In this document: positions 1 to 8,927 of the stretch, piece by piece
Position numbering within the stretch: position 1 is the stretch's first letter
Layout of the letters: the number at the start of each line of letters is the position of its first letter
NCBI GenBank assembly: GCA_947629925.1
Contig: CANRFO010000002.1
Location: 1 to 64,000, forward strand
From: an uncultured Ruminiclostridium sp.
Lineage (GTDB): Bacteria > Bacillota > Clostridia > Oscillospirales > Ruminococcaceae
Length of the DNA stretch: 64,000 bases
Direction of reading: 5' to 3'
Notes under the pieces: generated by a model
Told to the model about the DNA's origin: nothing
The model's database searches: none
What the model saw: only the letters and a program-made list of their open reading frames with translations
Translations under genes and position numbers: made by a program

Positions 1-1
1 C

Positions 2-172
2 AGCCAGAAAGAAGTGCTGGAGCAGATGATAAGGATACTGTCGCTCATAGATCCGAATATGCTGCCCGAAAGCGAGGACTCCGCTCCGCTCCTTCCTTCG
101 CTGTTCAGCAAGATGGTTGATGAAAGGCATAAGTACATTGGCGATGTGTCGGATAGGTATGTTAGAGCGTAA
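2..172 (+). CDS. C-terminal 56 codons of an unrecognised protein (runs off the left edge)
   Basis: An open frame enters from the left edge and stops at 170-172. The visible tail is hydrophilic with an acidic Pro/Leu-rich stretch and ends in DRYVRA. I do not recognise the family from this fragment. It lies 23 bp upstream of the pyruvyltransferase fusion in the same direction with no terminator between, so it is probably an upstream member of the same glycan operon. Confidence 0.55.
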   Translation, partial: SQKEVLEQMIRILSLIDPNMLPESEDSAPLLPSLFSKMVDERHKYIGDVSDRYVRA

Positions 173-195
173 ATATTCTTTTATGAGGTGTTTAT

Positions 196-2976
196 ATGAG
201 TAATGAAATATATTTCGGTGCTGAAACTGAAAATAAGCATTTTGATGTGGGATTAGTGGGATGGTGGTTTGCATCCAATTATGGAAGTGCAATGACATAT
301 TACGGGTTGGGGAAAATACTTGAGGATATGAACTTAAGCAGTCTTATGATACAGATACCCAAGCTGAATAATACTCCATGGGAACCTCAAGTAAAGAAAA
401 CAATGGACTTTATGGGCAAATACTTTTCAATTTCAAACTATCGCCCTGTGAATCGTCTTAAAGAATATAACGATTTATGTGATACATTTATGCTTGGTTC
501 AGATCAGCTTTGGACAAAATCCGCAATAGACCTTGTAGGCTATACGTTTTTCTTGGATTTTGCAGCACAAGGGAAGAAAAAAATTGCTTTTGCCACTTCG
601 TTCGGACATGAGAAATTCAGCGGCACCGATGAACAAAAGGCAAACGCAAGCGCAATACTTAAAACATTTGACTATATATCTGTTCGCGAGCGCTCCGGAA
701 TCAAAGCGAGTCAAGAAAATTTCGGCATAGAAGTTCAAAGAGATCTTGACCCTGTATTTATATGTGATGTTAAACATTACGACGCATTGGCTGATAAATC
801 TTCATTGAACGACGAAGATTATTTGTTATGCTATATACTTGACCCGACAGAAGAAAAACAGGCGGCTATAAAATATGCCGCAGAAAAGCTGAATTTGAAA
901 ATCATTGCATTATTGGATATGAAAACCGAAGATCGAAGAAAAGCTGAATGGTATACAGGCGATTTACGGTTGAATCCTTCTATCGAAGATTTTATATATT
1001 ATTTCAAACACTGTAAATTTTTAATAACCGATTCACATCACGGAGTATGCTTCGGTATTATTTACAACAAAAATTTTATATCTATTGCAAACTATTCACG
1101 AGGAGTCACAAGATTTACTCACTTATTGGATCTGTTTGAGCTGTCAGACAAATTGATATATGAGCCTAACAAAATAATCGGTAACGAAAATGTTTTTAAA
1201 GAAATCAACTATGAAAAAGTCAATGAAATTTTGAGAAGTGAAAAAATGATAAGTATTGAACGGCTGAAAGAAGCTTTGCGTGCCAAGCCCAAAAATATTC
1301 CGATTCCTGTAATAAGAAATTCGGCGCAGGAAGAAACAGATCGTCTCCATTCAAACCCCGACTTCAAAAAAATCAGAATACTTGCAACTTTGCTTAGAGA
1401 TTATGGCGTGAAGCATATAGTCCTTTCTCCCGGCGGACGGGACGTGCCTTTGGTAAGAATGTTCGAGTACAATGAGGAGTCATTTGTTCTCCACCGCGTC
1501 ACTGACGAACGCAGCGCCGCATATTTCGGTATGGGAATAGCGACTCAGCTTCGTCAGCCTGTCGCCTGCGTATGCACCAGTGGCACTGCCGCCAGCAACT
1601 ACCTTCCCGCTGTAACTGAAGCGTACTACACAGGTATACCCCTAATTGTGATAACTGCCGACAGATACGCCGTTTATCACGAGCAGGGAGAGGATCAGAC
1701 CATACCCCAGAGCCATATTTATGACGGGGTGGTAAAAAAGTCGGTGACTGTTCCCGAAGGATCGGGATATCAGGCGGAATATCAGACGCGCAGAGATATT
1801 TCCGACTGTATTCTTGAAGCAACGCACAACAGCTTTGGTCCCACTCACATAAATATTGCCGTGGACAATATCACGGTAGGAGCAAAAGCGCCCAGAGATG
1901 CCTGGAAACTGCTGCCGAAAATTTACCCTCATATTCTGAGAGTAAGCTTCAACAACGGAGAAAAAAAGCTAACCGAGTGGGTGGACGCAATGAAGCGTTC
2001 TCCCAAAATACTTGTGGTATACGGTCAGAATCCTCCTGCAAGCCAGCAGCAGAAAAACGATGTAGAAGCCTTTGCAAAAAAATACAACTGTATCATCGTC
2101 ACCGACCATATCTCAAATCTTAACTGTGCTTATTCGCTTAGTCCTTACAATATGCTTCAGGCGATCTCACAGCAGGAATTCAATGAAAAACTTTCTCCCG
2201 ACATATTGATAACCGTGGGCAGAAAGAGGCTGATGAACGACCCCCTCACCTTCAAGGTAAGACACGGGCTTGGCAATATTCGCCATTGGAGCGTAACGCC
2301 TGACGGAAAGATAAAGGACTTTTACTTCCGTCTGTCGTCGGTCATTGAAATGTCGCAGGACAAGTTTTTTGAATGGTTTTCAAAGCAGGCGGGCGATATC
2401 CGCAACAACGGAGTGTACTATGAACAGTGGCGTGCTTTGAATGAGAAGTATAATGCACCGGAAATAAATGAATTTAATTCCGGTTATATTCAAAGCAGAT
2501 TCCTTCCTGTTATTCCTCAAAATTCCATGCTGCACCTCGGTGTCGGAATGACGTTCATAAACAGCAGAAGATATCACATAGATCCGTCGGTTGATGTGTA
2601 CTGCAATATGGGTACGAACGGTATAGACGGCTGCACCTCCACATTTATGGGACAATGTTCTGTGGTGAAGGACAGATTGTGCTTCCTTATGGTCGGTGAC
2701 CTGTCTTTCTTCTATGATATGAACAGCATATGGAACAAGGAACTGTCCAAAAATATACGCATTTTAATGGTGAACAACAACGGAACAGGCTTGCTGCGAG
2801 GGCACGGGCTTAAAGCCATTTCTTCCGTTCACAACACCGCCGCAAAGGGCTGGGTGGAGTCGACGGGGTTTGAATATATCAGTGCAAAAAATGGAGAAGA
2901 GTATCAGAGGCAGCTTGAATATTTTGTAAGTGACAAGCCGCAGAAAGCGGTATTCTTTGAAGTGTTCTGCGGATAA
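196..2976 (+). CDS. Polysaccharide pyruvyltransferase / MenD-like ThDP enzyme fusion
   Basis: Residues about 15-345 look like the polysaccharide pyruvyl transferase (WcaK/CsaB) family: GSDQLW, a FLDFAAQGKKKIAFATSFG-like segment, SVRERSG, DPVFI, and a late ITDSHHG. Residues about 390-926 look like MenD, a thiamine-diphosphate enzyme: LSPGGRD, TDERSAAYFGMG with the ThDP-activating Glu at 438, CTSGTAASNYLPAV, and the cofactor motif GDLSFFYDMN ending in NNNG (about 834-863). The usual members of these families are separate proteins of about 350 and 550 residues, so 926 fits a true fusion. The start has a GAGGTG ribosome site. No other menaquinone gene is nearby and sugar-modifying genes follow, so the MenD half more likely makes or decarboxylates a glycan precursor than menaquinone; that is inference. 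The first half is visibly more AT-rich than the second. Confidence 0.8.
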   Translation: MSNEIYFGAETENKHFDVGLVGWWFASNYGSAMTYYGLGKILEDMNLSSLMIQIPKLNNTPWEPQVKKTMDFMGKYFSISNYRPVNRLKEYNDLCDTFMLGSDQLWTKSAIDLVGYTFFLDFAAQGKKKIAFATSFGHEKFSGTDEQKANASAILKTFDYISVRERSGIKASQENFGIEVQRDLDPVFICDVKHYDALADKSSLNDEDYLLCYILDPTEEKQAAIKYAAEKLNLKIIALLDMKTEDRRKAEWYTGDLRLNPSIEDFIYYFKHCKFLITDSHHGVCFGIIYNKNFISIANYSRGVTRFTHLLDLFELSDKLIYEPNKIIGNENVFKEINYEKVNEILRSEKMISIERLKEALRAKPKNIPIPVIRNSAQEETDRLHSNPDFKKIRILATLLRDYGVKHIVLSPGGRDVPLVRMFEYNEESFVLHRVTDERSAAYFGMGIATQLRQPVACVCTSGTAASNYLPAVTEAYYTGIPLIVITADRYAVYHEQGEDQTIPQSHIYDGVVKKSVTVPEGSGYQAEYQTRRDISDCILEATHNSFGPTHINIAVDNITVGAKAPRDAWKLLPKIYPHILRVSFNNGEKKLTEWVDAMKRSPKILVVYGQNPPASQQQKNDVEAFAKKYNCIIVTDHISNLNCAYSLSPYNMLQAISQQEFNEKLSPDILITVGRKRLMNDPLTFKVRHGLGNIRHWSVTPDGKIKDFYFRLSSVIEMSQDKFFEWFSKQAGDIRNNGVYYEQWRALNEKYNAPEINEFNSGYIQSRFLPVIPQNSMLHLGVGMTFINSRRYHIDPSVDVYCNMGTNGIDGCTSTFMGQCSVVKDRLCFLMVGDLSFFYDMNSIWNKELSKNIRILMVNNNGTGLLRGHGLKAISSVHNTAAKGWVESTGFEYISAKNGEEYQRQLEYFVSDKPQKAVFFEVFCG

Positions 2977-2993
2977 GGAGTGTAAAAGCAAGT

Positions 2994-3761
2994 ATGGAAC
3001 TCAGAGCAAAGCGAATTATCGTTGCGGGGGGGGGTACAGGTATTGGCTTTGCCGCCGCAGAAAGGCTGCTTGACGGCGGAGCAGAAAAAATAATTCTTGC
3101 CTCACGCAATGAAGAAAAGTTGAAACAAGCAAAAGAAAAGCTGAAAAGCGACAAGGTTTATATATGTCCGTTTGATATCTCCCAATGCGGCAGCCATGAG
3201 CAATTCTTTAAAGATGTTGATGAAATAACAGGCGATACCGCCGACGGACTGGTGATAGCCAGCGGGTTGAATTTTGACGGCGGGAACTGGAAAGGCTTTA
3301 ACATATCAGAGAGCGATTGGGACAGGATAATGGACACCAATCTGAAAGGCGTGTTTTTTCTGATACGCAATTTTGCAAACCGCCTTCATTCGATGAACAG
3401 AAAAGGCAACATCTGCGTCGTATCCTCCATAAGTGCTCACCGAGATCTTCTATCTGTATATCAGATATCAAAGAATGCCATATCGGGAATAGTCCACGCC
3501 TATGGAAAGCACCTGTGTGAAAGAGGAATAGTCCTGAACTGCGTGGAGCCCGGTACGACCGAAGGCGGGATGTTGGGAGGACTTGAGAAATACACCGACG
3601 GCATCAGACCCGGCGAGCCGTGGAACGACAATTCCATAAGGCGTGTTATCCGCCCCGAAGAGATAGCTGAGGTAATATATTTTCTGATGACCAACGCAGG
3701 CGAGATAATGTCAGGCTCCTGCGTACTGGCAGGCGGAGGGTGCAAAAGTATTTCAAGATGA
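2994..3761 (+). CDS. Short-chain dehydrogenase/reductase (SDR)
   Basis: A 255-residue classical SDR. The N-terminal Rossmann motif is GGGTGIG (about residues 12-18). The rest has the expected order: an NNAG-like position replaced by ASGLN, catalytic Ser in VVSSIS, YQISK as the YxxxK dyad, then NCVEPG. The family reduces or oxidises carbonyl/hydroxyl groups with NAD(P)H; here it probably acts on a sugar or side-chain intermediate made by the MenD-like neighbour 17 bp upstream. A GGAG ribosome site lies just after the upstream stop. The Rossmann glycines are encoded by a run of nine G (3026-3034), so one-base slippage would abolish almost the whole protein. Confidence 0.88.
   Translation: MELRAKRIIVAGGGTGIGFAAAERLLDGGAEKIILASRNEEKLKQAKEKLKSDKVYICPFDISQCGSHEQFFKDVDEITGDTADGLVIASGLNFDGGNWKGFNISESDWDRIMDTNLKGVFFLIRNFANRLHSMNRKGNICVVSSISAHRDLLSVYQISKNAISGIVHAYGKHLCERGIVLNCVEPGTTEGGMLGGLEKYTDGIRPGEPWNDNSIRRVIRPEEIAEVIYFLMTNAGEIMSGSCVLAGGGCKSISR
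3026..3034 (+). repeat. G9 homopolymer tract inside the SDR gene
   Basis: Nine consecutive G read as xxG GGG GGG GGT, encoding the Rossmann glycines near residue 12. The current length keeps the frame open. It has the same length and the same codon phase as the tract at 8278-8286. Confidence 0.9.
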
Positions 3762-3848
3762 TTACTAAAATAACATAGTTTCTAAAATCAAAATTATTAG
3801 TTATATTCTTTTTAATACATAACTAAATAACTAAAATTTAATGTTTGT

Positions 3849-5381
3849 ATGGGGTTTATTACGATGGAATCTATTATTTCTACAGGAAAAAACAAATGTA
3901 CCGGCTGCGGGTCATGCTCAAATATCTGCCCGAACAGTGCGATTGAGATGAAATCAACATTTGAAGGTTTTTCATATCCTTATGCCGATCCGGACAAATG
4001 TGTAATGTGCGGGAAATGTTATAATTCATGTTCTGCTGTAAATGCTATTGAGCAAAGTGTAACGAAGTGGTATTGCTTTGCTGCAGATGATTATACACGA
4101 TGGATATCAGCAGGCGGCGGCATATTTACTGCATTGATAAAACTCGTTCATGATAACGAAGGAACGATTTATGCTCCGGTTTTTACAGAGGATTATCTGC
4201 GCGTTAAACACAAAAAATTGGATCTTACTAATGATATGTCTTTTATATGCCAAGTACCATATGTGGAGAGTAATGCGTATACATGCTTCCAGGAAATCAA
4301 GCAGCAACTTGAAAACAAGGAATATGTTTTGTTTATTGGGACCCCATGCGAGGTTGAAGGACTAAAAACATTTTTACAAAAAGAATATGATAACCTGGTA
4401 TTTGTAGATATGGCATGCAGTGGCGCAGCTTCTTCTTTTGTATGGGAAGGGTTTGTAAAAAGCAGAAAAGGATATTCCGAAATAAAAAGATTGGATTTTG
4501 GTTCTAAAGAGATCGATTGCGACGAGTCCATACGGATCAACTTTGAAAACGCAGTTTATCAAGAGTTGAAAAACGGAGATTGGTTAACAAATTATCATAA
4601 AGGACTTTTTTTACGCAGATCTTGTTACGAATGCAAATATGATTTGTGCAGGAACTCGGGTGATTTAACGATCGGTACATATTACCCTGTTTCAAAAGGG
4701 GACGGAAAAGGATGGTCATTTGTAGGAATCAATTCAGAAAAGGGAAACTCAGTATGGGAAAAATTGCAGGAAATTCCAAATGTTACGATTTCACTGATGC
4801 AGCCTGATTCTATTGAAAAAACGAAAAAATATTTTTCAAAATCAATTAAATTACCGGAACACAGGCAAAAATTTTTTGAAATATGTTATACTCATGGATT
4901 TAACAGAGCATTGGAAGCATTAAGTGATAAGGAGAATGATATAAGCATAACTAAAAAGTACATTTTGGATTATCATGCAGGAGATCCTTTATCATGGAAA
5001 ATAATGGATCCGGTTGTTTGGACAAAAAAAGAATTTAATAGTGAGCCTTATTTACTTACAAACGGAGAAAAATGGAAACGGATTTTTTTACCTCTAAATT
5101 ATTCTCTCAAAGCAGGAACGCAATATCACTATAATATAAAATTAAAAATGAAAACAGATGCTCAAGAGGTAAGAATTACATTTGCAGATAAATCTGCAAT
5201 TAATTCTATATGTCCATTATTACATACCATACGAGGATTTCAAAACGATACATGGATGATTATATCCGGAACATATATACCGGAAACCGATGTTTTAAAA
5301 TATATAATGGTCGTAAGCACAGATTTTACAGGTAATGACCCATATATATGCTTCGATTGGATACGAATTTGGGAGGATTAA
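3849..5381 (+). CDS. Ferredoxin-domain F420-dehydrogenase beta-like protein with extra C-terminal domain
   Basis: The N-terminus (residues about 15-60) carries two 4Fe-4S motifs, CTGCGSCSNICP and CVMCGKCYNSC. Residues about 70-370 resemble the coenzyme F420 hydrogenase/dehydrogenase beta-subunit family, including GTPCEVEGLK, a DMACSG segment and CYECKYD. Such proteins are often encoded next to polysaccharide pyruvyltransferases in Firmicute capsule clusters; their exact reaction is not settled. Residues about 375-510 are extra and look like a beta-sandwich, possibly carbohydrate-binding; this is a guess from the alternating hydrophobic pattern. The preceding 87 bp are very AT-rich. An alternative start at 3864 would remove five residues. 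The stop is one base from the next start. Confidence 0.75.
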   Translation: MGFITMESIISTGKNKCTGCGSCSNICPNSAIEMKSTFEGFSYPYADPDKCVMCGKCYNSCSAVNAIEQSVTKWYCFAADDYTRWISAGGGIFTALIKLVHDNEGTIYAPVFTEDYLRVKHKKLDLTNDMSFICQVPYVESNAYTCFQEIKQQLENKEYVLFIGTPCEVEGLKTFLQKEYDNLVFVDMACSGAASSFVWEGFVKSRKGYSEIKRLDFGSKEIDCDESIRINFENAVYQELKNGDWLTNYHKGLFLRRSCYECKYDLCRNSGDLTIGTYYPVSKGDGKGWSFVGINSEKGNSVWEKLQEIPNVTISLMQPDSIEKTKKYFSKSIKLPEHRQKFFEICYTHGFNRALEALSDKENDISITKKYILDYHAGDPLSWKIMDPVVWTKKEFNSEPYLLTNGEKWKRIFLPLNYSLKAGTQYHYNIKLKMKTDAQEVRITFADKSAINSICPLLHTIRGFQNDTWMIISGTYIPETDVLKYIMVVSTDFTGNDPYICFDWIRIWED

Positions 5382-5382
5382 T

Positions 5383-7074
5383 ATGGCAATTATGGGAAAG
5401 AAAGTTTGGGCGGTGGTATGTGGTGCAATCCGACAGGAGTTTGAATTCTATTCTGTAATAGCCTGGCTTTGCGAACAGCGTGCAAACAATTTGATTGATG
5501 GTATTGTTTTATCTACATGGATAGGAGAAGTGAACCAAATCAATTACCTGAGAAATAAATTAAAATTTTTGGATATTTTAATAGTAGAATCTGCTCCGTT
5601 AGAAGACAACATTAAAAAAAATCTTAATTTAAATTATAGTAGGCAGGCCATTCAGCTTAGGGCAGCATTAAGCAATATCCCTGAAGACGTTTTCGTATTA
5701 AAATGTAGAACAGATTTTTGCATGGACACATTGAATCGACTACAACCGTTATTAGATGGAAAAGTTGATTTATCAATCAGAACATATGGAAATTTTAAAC
5801 CGAATTTAAACTATCGCATTGCCGTAATGGATTATGCTTTATCTGCCCCTTTTTGTATGGGAGATATTTGTTACCTTGGATATAAAAGCGATCTGTATAA
5901 GATGGTGATTTACGAAAACACATATTTAAAGTATAAAGATTTTTTAGCTCCGGACTGTCTTTTTTTCCTAAATATATTTCGTAATGAAATACCATTGATA
6001 GATGAGTTTTTATCACTAGTTGTCTATTGGACTTTTAAATGGCAGCTCACAACAAAATTTTCTGTGTTTCATGATAAAAATATTGAATTGCCCGGAATTA
6101 TGAATAAATTCTATGCAGTATATTTTGTGTTACTGTACTGTTGTTTTTATTTATATAGAAACGATACTTATACAGGAAGCAACGATATAGATATTGTTGA
6201 TATATTTTCCTGCTCACCATCTGTTGTTACCATATCATGGATAACCAAGCTAAAGAATTCGGATATTATTGATAGAATTATAAAAGGAAATATTGCACAG
6301 ACGCCATTTAATAAAAAATTGTATGCTGAGATTTTAAAAAATTCTGCGCCGAATTATTTAGTTACAAATCATTTTACAGAACAAGATTATATTGAAACTG
6401 CAGAATTTGGAAAAAAATATTTTCACATTGAAAAAAATATATGGTTAAAAAATTTTACTCAAAGCAATTTCGTAAAACGTAGCTATATAAATTTTGATGA
6501 AACAGTAAAAATATTGTTTCCCAGACTACCTGAAAGCAGTAATTTTCCAAAACTCTTCTGCCGAATATTAACTGAAAATAAACTTGATTATTATGGAAGA
6601 ATTATAGATAATCTTGATGAATTAAAAAAATTTGATATGCAAATTTATGAAATAGCATTATTAGCTGCTTCAAGAGGGTTGAATTCCAAAACTTTAAAAG
6701 AAATTGCTGTGATGCTGTACAAAGGACAAATAGGTGAAAAACATAAAAAAGCAGCAGAATTTACTTTTAAAAGATATGCAAATGGTATAGATTTTTTTAA
6801 ATGGCCAATGGATTCTGATAAAATAGAAGCCTTATACTTATATGGAAAATACTCAGAGAATTTAAACGATGACACTCTTTCTAAGAATTTTTATAACTAC
6901 ACTGCACAGCAATTTAAATTTGAAAATGATTCGGTTTCAGGCAGCTATTCGGATGCCCTTGTTGAATTGATAAGAGAAATTGTAGACACGAAACAGGAAG
7001 ATCACACACAAGACCAATCAATTAAATGTATGAAAGAATTTCTCAATAGAGTTCAAGACTATATCGAAAACTAA
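5383..7074 (+). CDS. Probable glycosyltransferase, WavE-like N-terminal domain
   Basis: The start at 5383 is chosen because GGGAGGATTA lies directly upstream; an earlier in-frame ATG at 5335 is inside the previous gene. The first 250 residues resemble the WavE lipopolysaccharide-synthesis family: LSTWIGE, a Tyr/Arg-Gln segment, and FVLKCRTDFCMD, where the acidic residue would sit near the donor sugar. The remaining 300 residues are AT-rich, helical and unrecognised. It is coupled to the Fe-S protein gene by a one-base gap and followed 16 bp later by the SGNH/CitC gene. The substrate cannot be told from sequence. Confidence 0.55.
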   Translation: MAIMGKKVWAVVCGAIRQEFEFYSVIAWLCEQRANNLIDGIVLSTWIGEVNQINYLRNKLKFLDILIVESAPLEDNIKKNLNLNYSRQAIQLRAALSNIPEDVFVLKCRTDFCMDTLNRLQPLLDGKVDLSIRTYGNFKPNLNYRIAVMDYALSAPFCMGDICYLGYKSDLYKMVIYENTYLKYKDFLAPDCLFFLNIFRNEIPLIDEFLSLVVYWTFKWQLTTKFSVFHDKNIELPGIMNKFYAVYFVLLYCCFYLYRNDTYTGSNDIDIVDIFSCSPSVVTISWITKLKNSDIIDRIIKGNIAQTPFNKKLYAEILKNSAPNYLVTNHFTEQDYIETAEFGKKYFHIEKNIWLKNFTQSNFVKRSYINFDETVKILFPRLPESSNFPKLFCRILTENKLDYYGRIIDNLDELKKFDMQIYEIALLAASRGLNSKTLKEIAVMLYKGQIGEKHKKAAEFTFKRYANGIDFFKWPMDSDKIEALYLYGKYSENLNDDTLSKNFYNYTAQQFKFENDSVSGSYSDALVELIREIVDTKQEDHTQDQSIKCMKEFLNRVQDYIEN

Positions 7075-7090
7075 AATAAGGAGGAACAAT

Positions 7091-8923
7091 ATGACCCCTG
7101 ACCAACTTAAATGCATCCAACTTCGCGACTGCTTTTACGCCGGATATTCCATGCCGCAGTACTGCGTAGACAACGGTATAAAAAAGCCGCTGATAGCCTC
7201 ATACGACCCTGAATTTTTGTGGGAATTATATGTACAATTTTGGTATGACAAAAGAATGCTGCCAAAATTTTGCCTTTTGTCAACTGAACCTGTAAATATT
7301 ATGCATGGTGTTGCATGCACTATAGGTGGAATAAGATTTGACAAAATAAATTATAACAATTTAGATGGCTATGACAAGCTTTTTATACTTACAATTAATA
7401 GAATGCCACAGCTCCCGTCAAATAAAACAATATATCTTGATATGATTCTTGGAGATCTAATAAAATACGTTTATTCAGAAAGACCTTTGTATTCATACAT
7501 CAATGAACATGAAGGAATATCAGTCATATTGACTGATATTCCCATATTAAAAGATAATGAACATACAACTGAAATAGAAAGGGAAAATCTTGAAAAAAAT
7601 ATACATCAGCTTAGAGATGAGCTTAAAAATAGGGGTGATAAAATATTAAAAACGCGATTTGATTCGTTTGGGTATACCAATGATGAGGTGTATGCTATTT
7701 TAGCTCTTTCTAATGCAAAAATAAACTCTGATGGTACTTCGGATTTGATTGATAATAGCCATCCTCTTGTTATGACTGAAAATGGAGTAAGAAAAACAGC
7801 ATACCAAGATGGAATATATAAAAATACTATATGGTGTATGGGAACCTGTATTTATTATGGAATTGGCGCACCATATGATAAAACGATTGAGAGTTATTTG
7901 CAAAAGATAATCAACGAAAATGGTCATGAATATATTGTTGAAAATGTATCACAGTTTTATGCATTTCGGTATCAAGATATATTTTATAATTTAAACCGAC
8001 TACCTGTTAAAAAAGGTGATATTGTCCTTATTTGTCTTCAAGGACTTAAAGCAGATAAAATACCGCTTTTTAATGTTTCAGGAATATTTGACAGACCACA
8101 CGAATACGGAGAAGTATTTACAGATCGTTATCATTTAAATGAACGTGGTAATCAAATATTTGCAAAAAAATTTTTTGAGTACTTACAAAAAAACAATTTT
8201 TTCAAAAGTTATGATTACAAAAACATCCCCACAAATTTCCCTACCGTTCATCAATACGGGATCGTAAAATCAAAATCGGGGGGGGGTACTGTCAGCCCAT
8301 ACCAAGCGGAGCTGGAGCAGTACAAATCTCAACTCAGAGCGCTCCGCCCTGCCGTCGGCAGCATAGTTATGAACTGCAATCCGTTTACTTTAGGACACAG
8401 GTATCTTGTGGAATATGCCGCAAGCCGAGTTGAACGGCTATACATTTTTGTGGTGGAAGAGGACAAAAGCATTTTCCCGTTTGCCGACAGGATAGAGCTT
8501 GTGAAAAAAGGTACTGCCGATCTGAAAAATGTTACGGTACTGCCCAGCGGTAAATTCATTATATCTTCCCTCACATTTTCAGGCTATTTCAATAAAGCGG
8601 AGTTACAGGACAGCACAGTTGACCCAAGTATGGACGTTGAGCTTTTCGGCAGAGAGATAGCGCCTCAGCTCGGGATAACAGTCCGCTTTGCAGGCGAAGA
8701 GCCTCTTGACAACGTAACAAGACAGTACAACGAAACGATGGCAAGGATCCTTCCCCAATACGGCGTCAAGTTTGAAGTCATTCCCAGAAAAGAAACAAAC
8801 GGCGGTGTGATAAGCGCCAGCCGAGTGAGAAAATTGCTGGAAGAAAGCAATTTTGAAGAAATAGAAAAATTAGTTCCGGAAACCACTCTGGAATATTTAA
8901 TTGAAAAATACAGAAAGGAATAA
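7091..8923 (+). CDS. SGNH-hydrolase-like / citrate lyase ligase (CitC)-like nucleotidyltransferase fusion
   Basis: Residues about 245-370 look like an SGNH/GDSL fold: a core MGTCIYYGIG in the block I position and DRYHLNERG as the Asp/His block V. The usual GDS nucleophile Ser is not present (GTC instead). Residues about 420-605 resemble the C-terminal cytidylyltransferase-like domain of citrate lyase ligase: NPFTLGHRYLVEYAA, VEEDKSIFPFADR, STVDPSMD, GEEPLD and ISASRVRKLL. A GGAGGAA site precedes the start. With no citrate lyase genes here, a role in activating or attaching a glycan substituent is more likely (inference). The two halves are joined by a Gly-rich linker at 396-399 encoded by a G9 tract. 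Codons for about residues 40-375 are much more AT-rich than both ends, so the gene looks like a recombinant mosaic. Confidence 0.72.
   Translation: MTPDQLKCIQLRDCFYAGYSMPQYCVDNGIKKPLIASYDPEFLWELYVQFWYDKRMLPKFCLLSTEPVNIMHGVACTIGGIRFDKINYNNLDGYDKLFILTINRMPQLPSNKTIYLDMILGDLIKYVYSERPLYSYINEHEGISVILTDIPILKDNEHTTEIERENLEKNIHQLRDELKNRGDKILKTRFDSFGYTNDEVYAILALSNAKINSDGTSDLIDNSHPLVMTENGVRKTAYQDGIYKNTIWCMGTCIYYGIGAPYDKTIESYLQKIINENGHEYIVENVSQFYAFRYQDIFYNLNRLPVKKGDIVLICLQGLKADKIPLFNVSGIFDRPHEYGEVFTDRYHLNERGNQIFAKKFFEYLQKNNFFKSYDYKNIPTNFPTVHQYGIVKSKSGGGTVSPYQAELEQYKSQLRALRPAVGSIVMNCNPFTLGHRYLVEYAASRVERLYIFVVEEDKSIFPFADRIELVKKGTADLKNVTVLPSGKFIISSLTFSGYFNKAELQDSTVDPSMDVELFGREIAPQLGITVRFAGEEPLDNVTRQYNETMARILPQYGVKFEVIPRKETNGGVISASRVRKLLEESNFEEIEKLVPETTLEYLIEKYRKE
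8278..8286 (+). repeat. G9 homopolymer tract at the domain junction of the SGNH/CitC gene
   Basis: Nine G read xxG GGG GGG GGT, encoding SGGG at residues 396-399. The frame is open at this length. Loss or gain of one base would keep the SGNH half and remove the nucleotidyltransferase half. Confidence 0.9.
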
Positions 8924-8927
8924 AAAA

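Noticed and set aside
1290-2976. Menaquinone biosynthesis gene menD
   Set aside because: The domain is fused to a pyruvyltransferase and no other men gene is present; the context is glycan synthesis.
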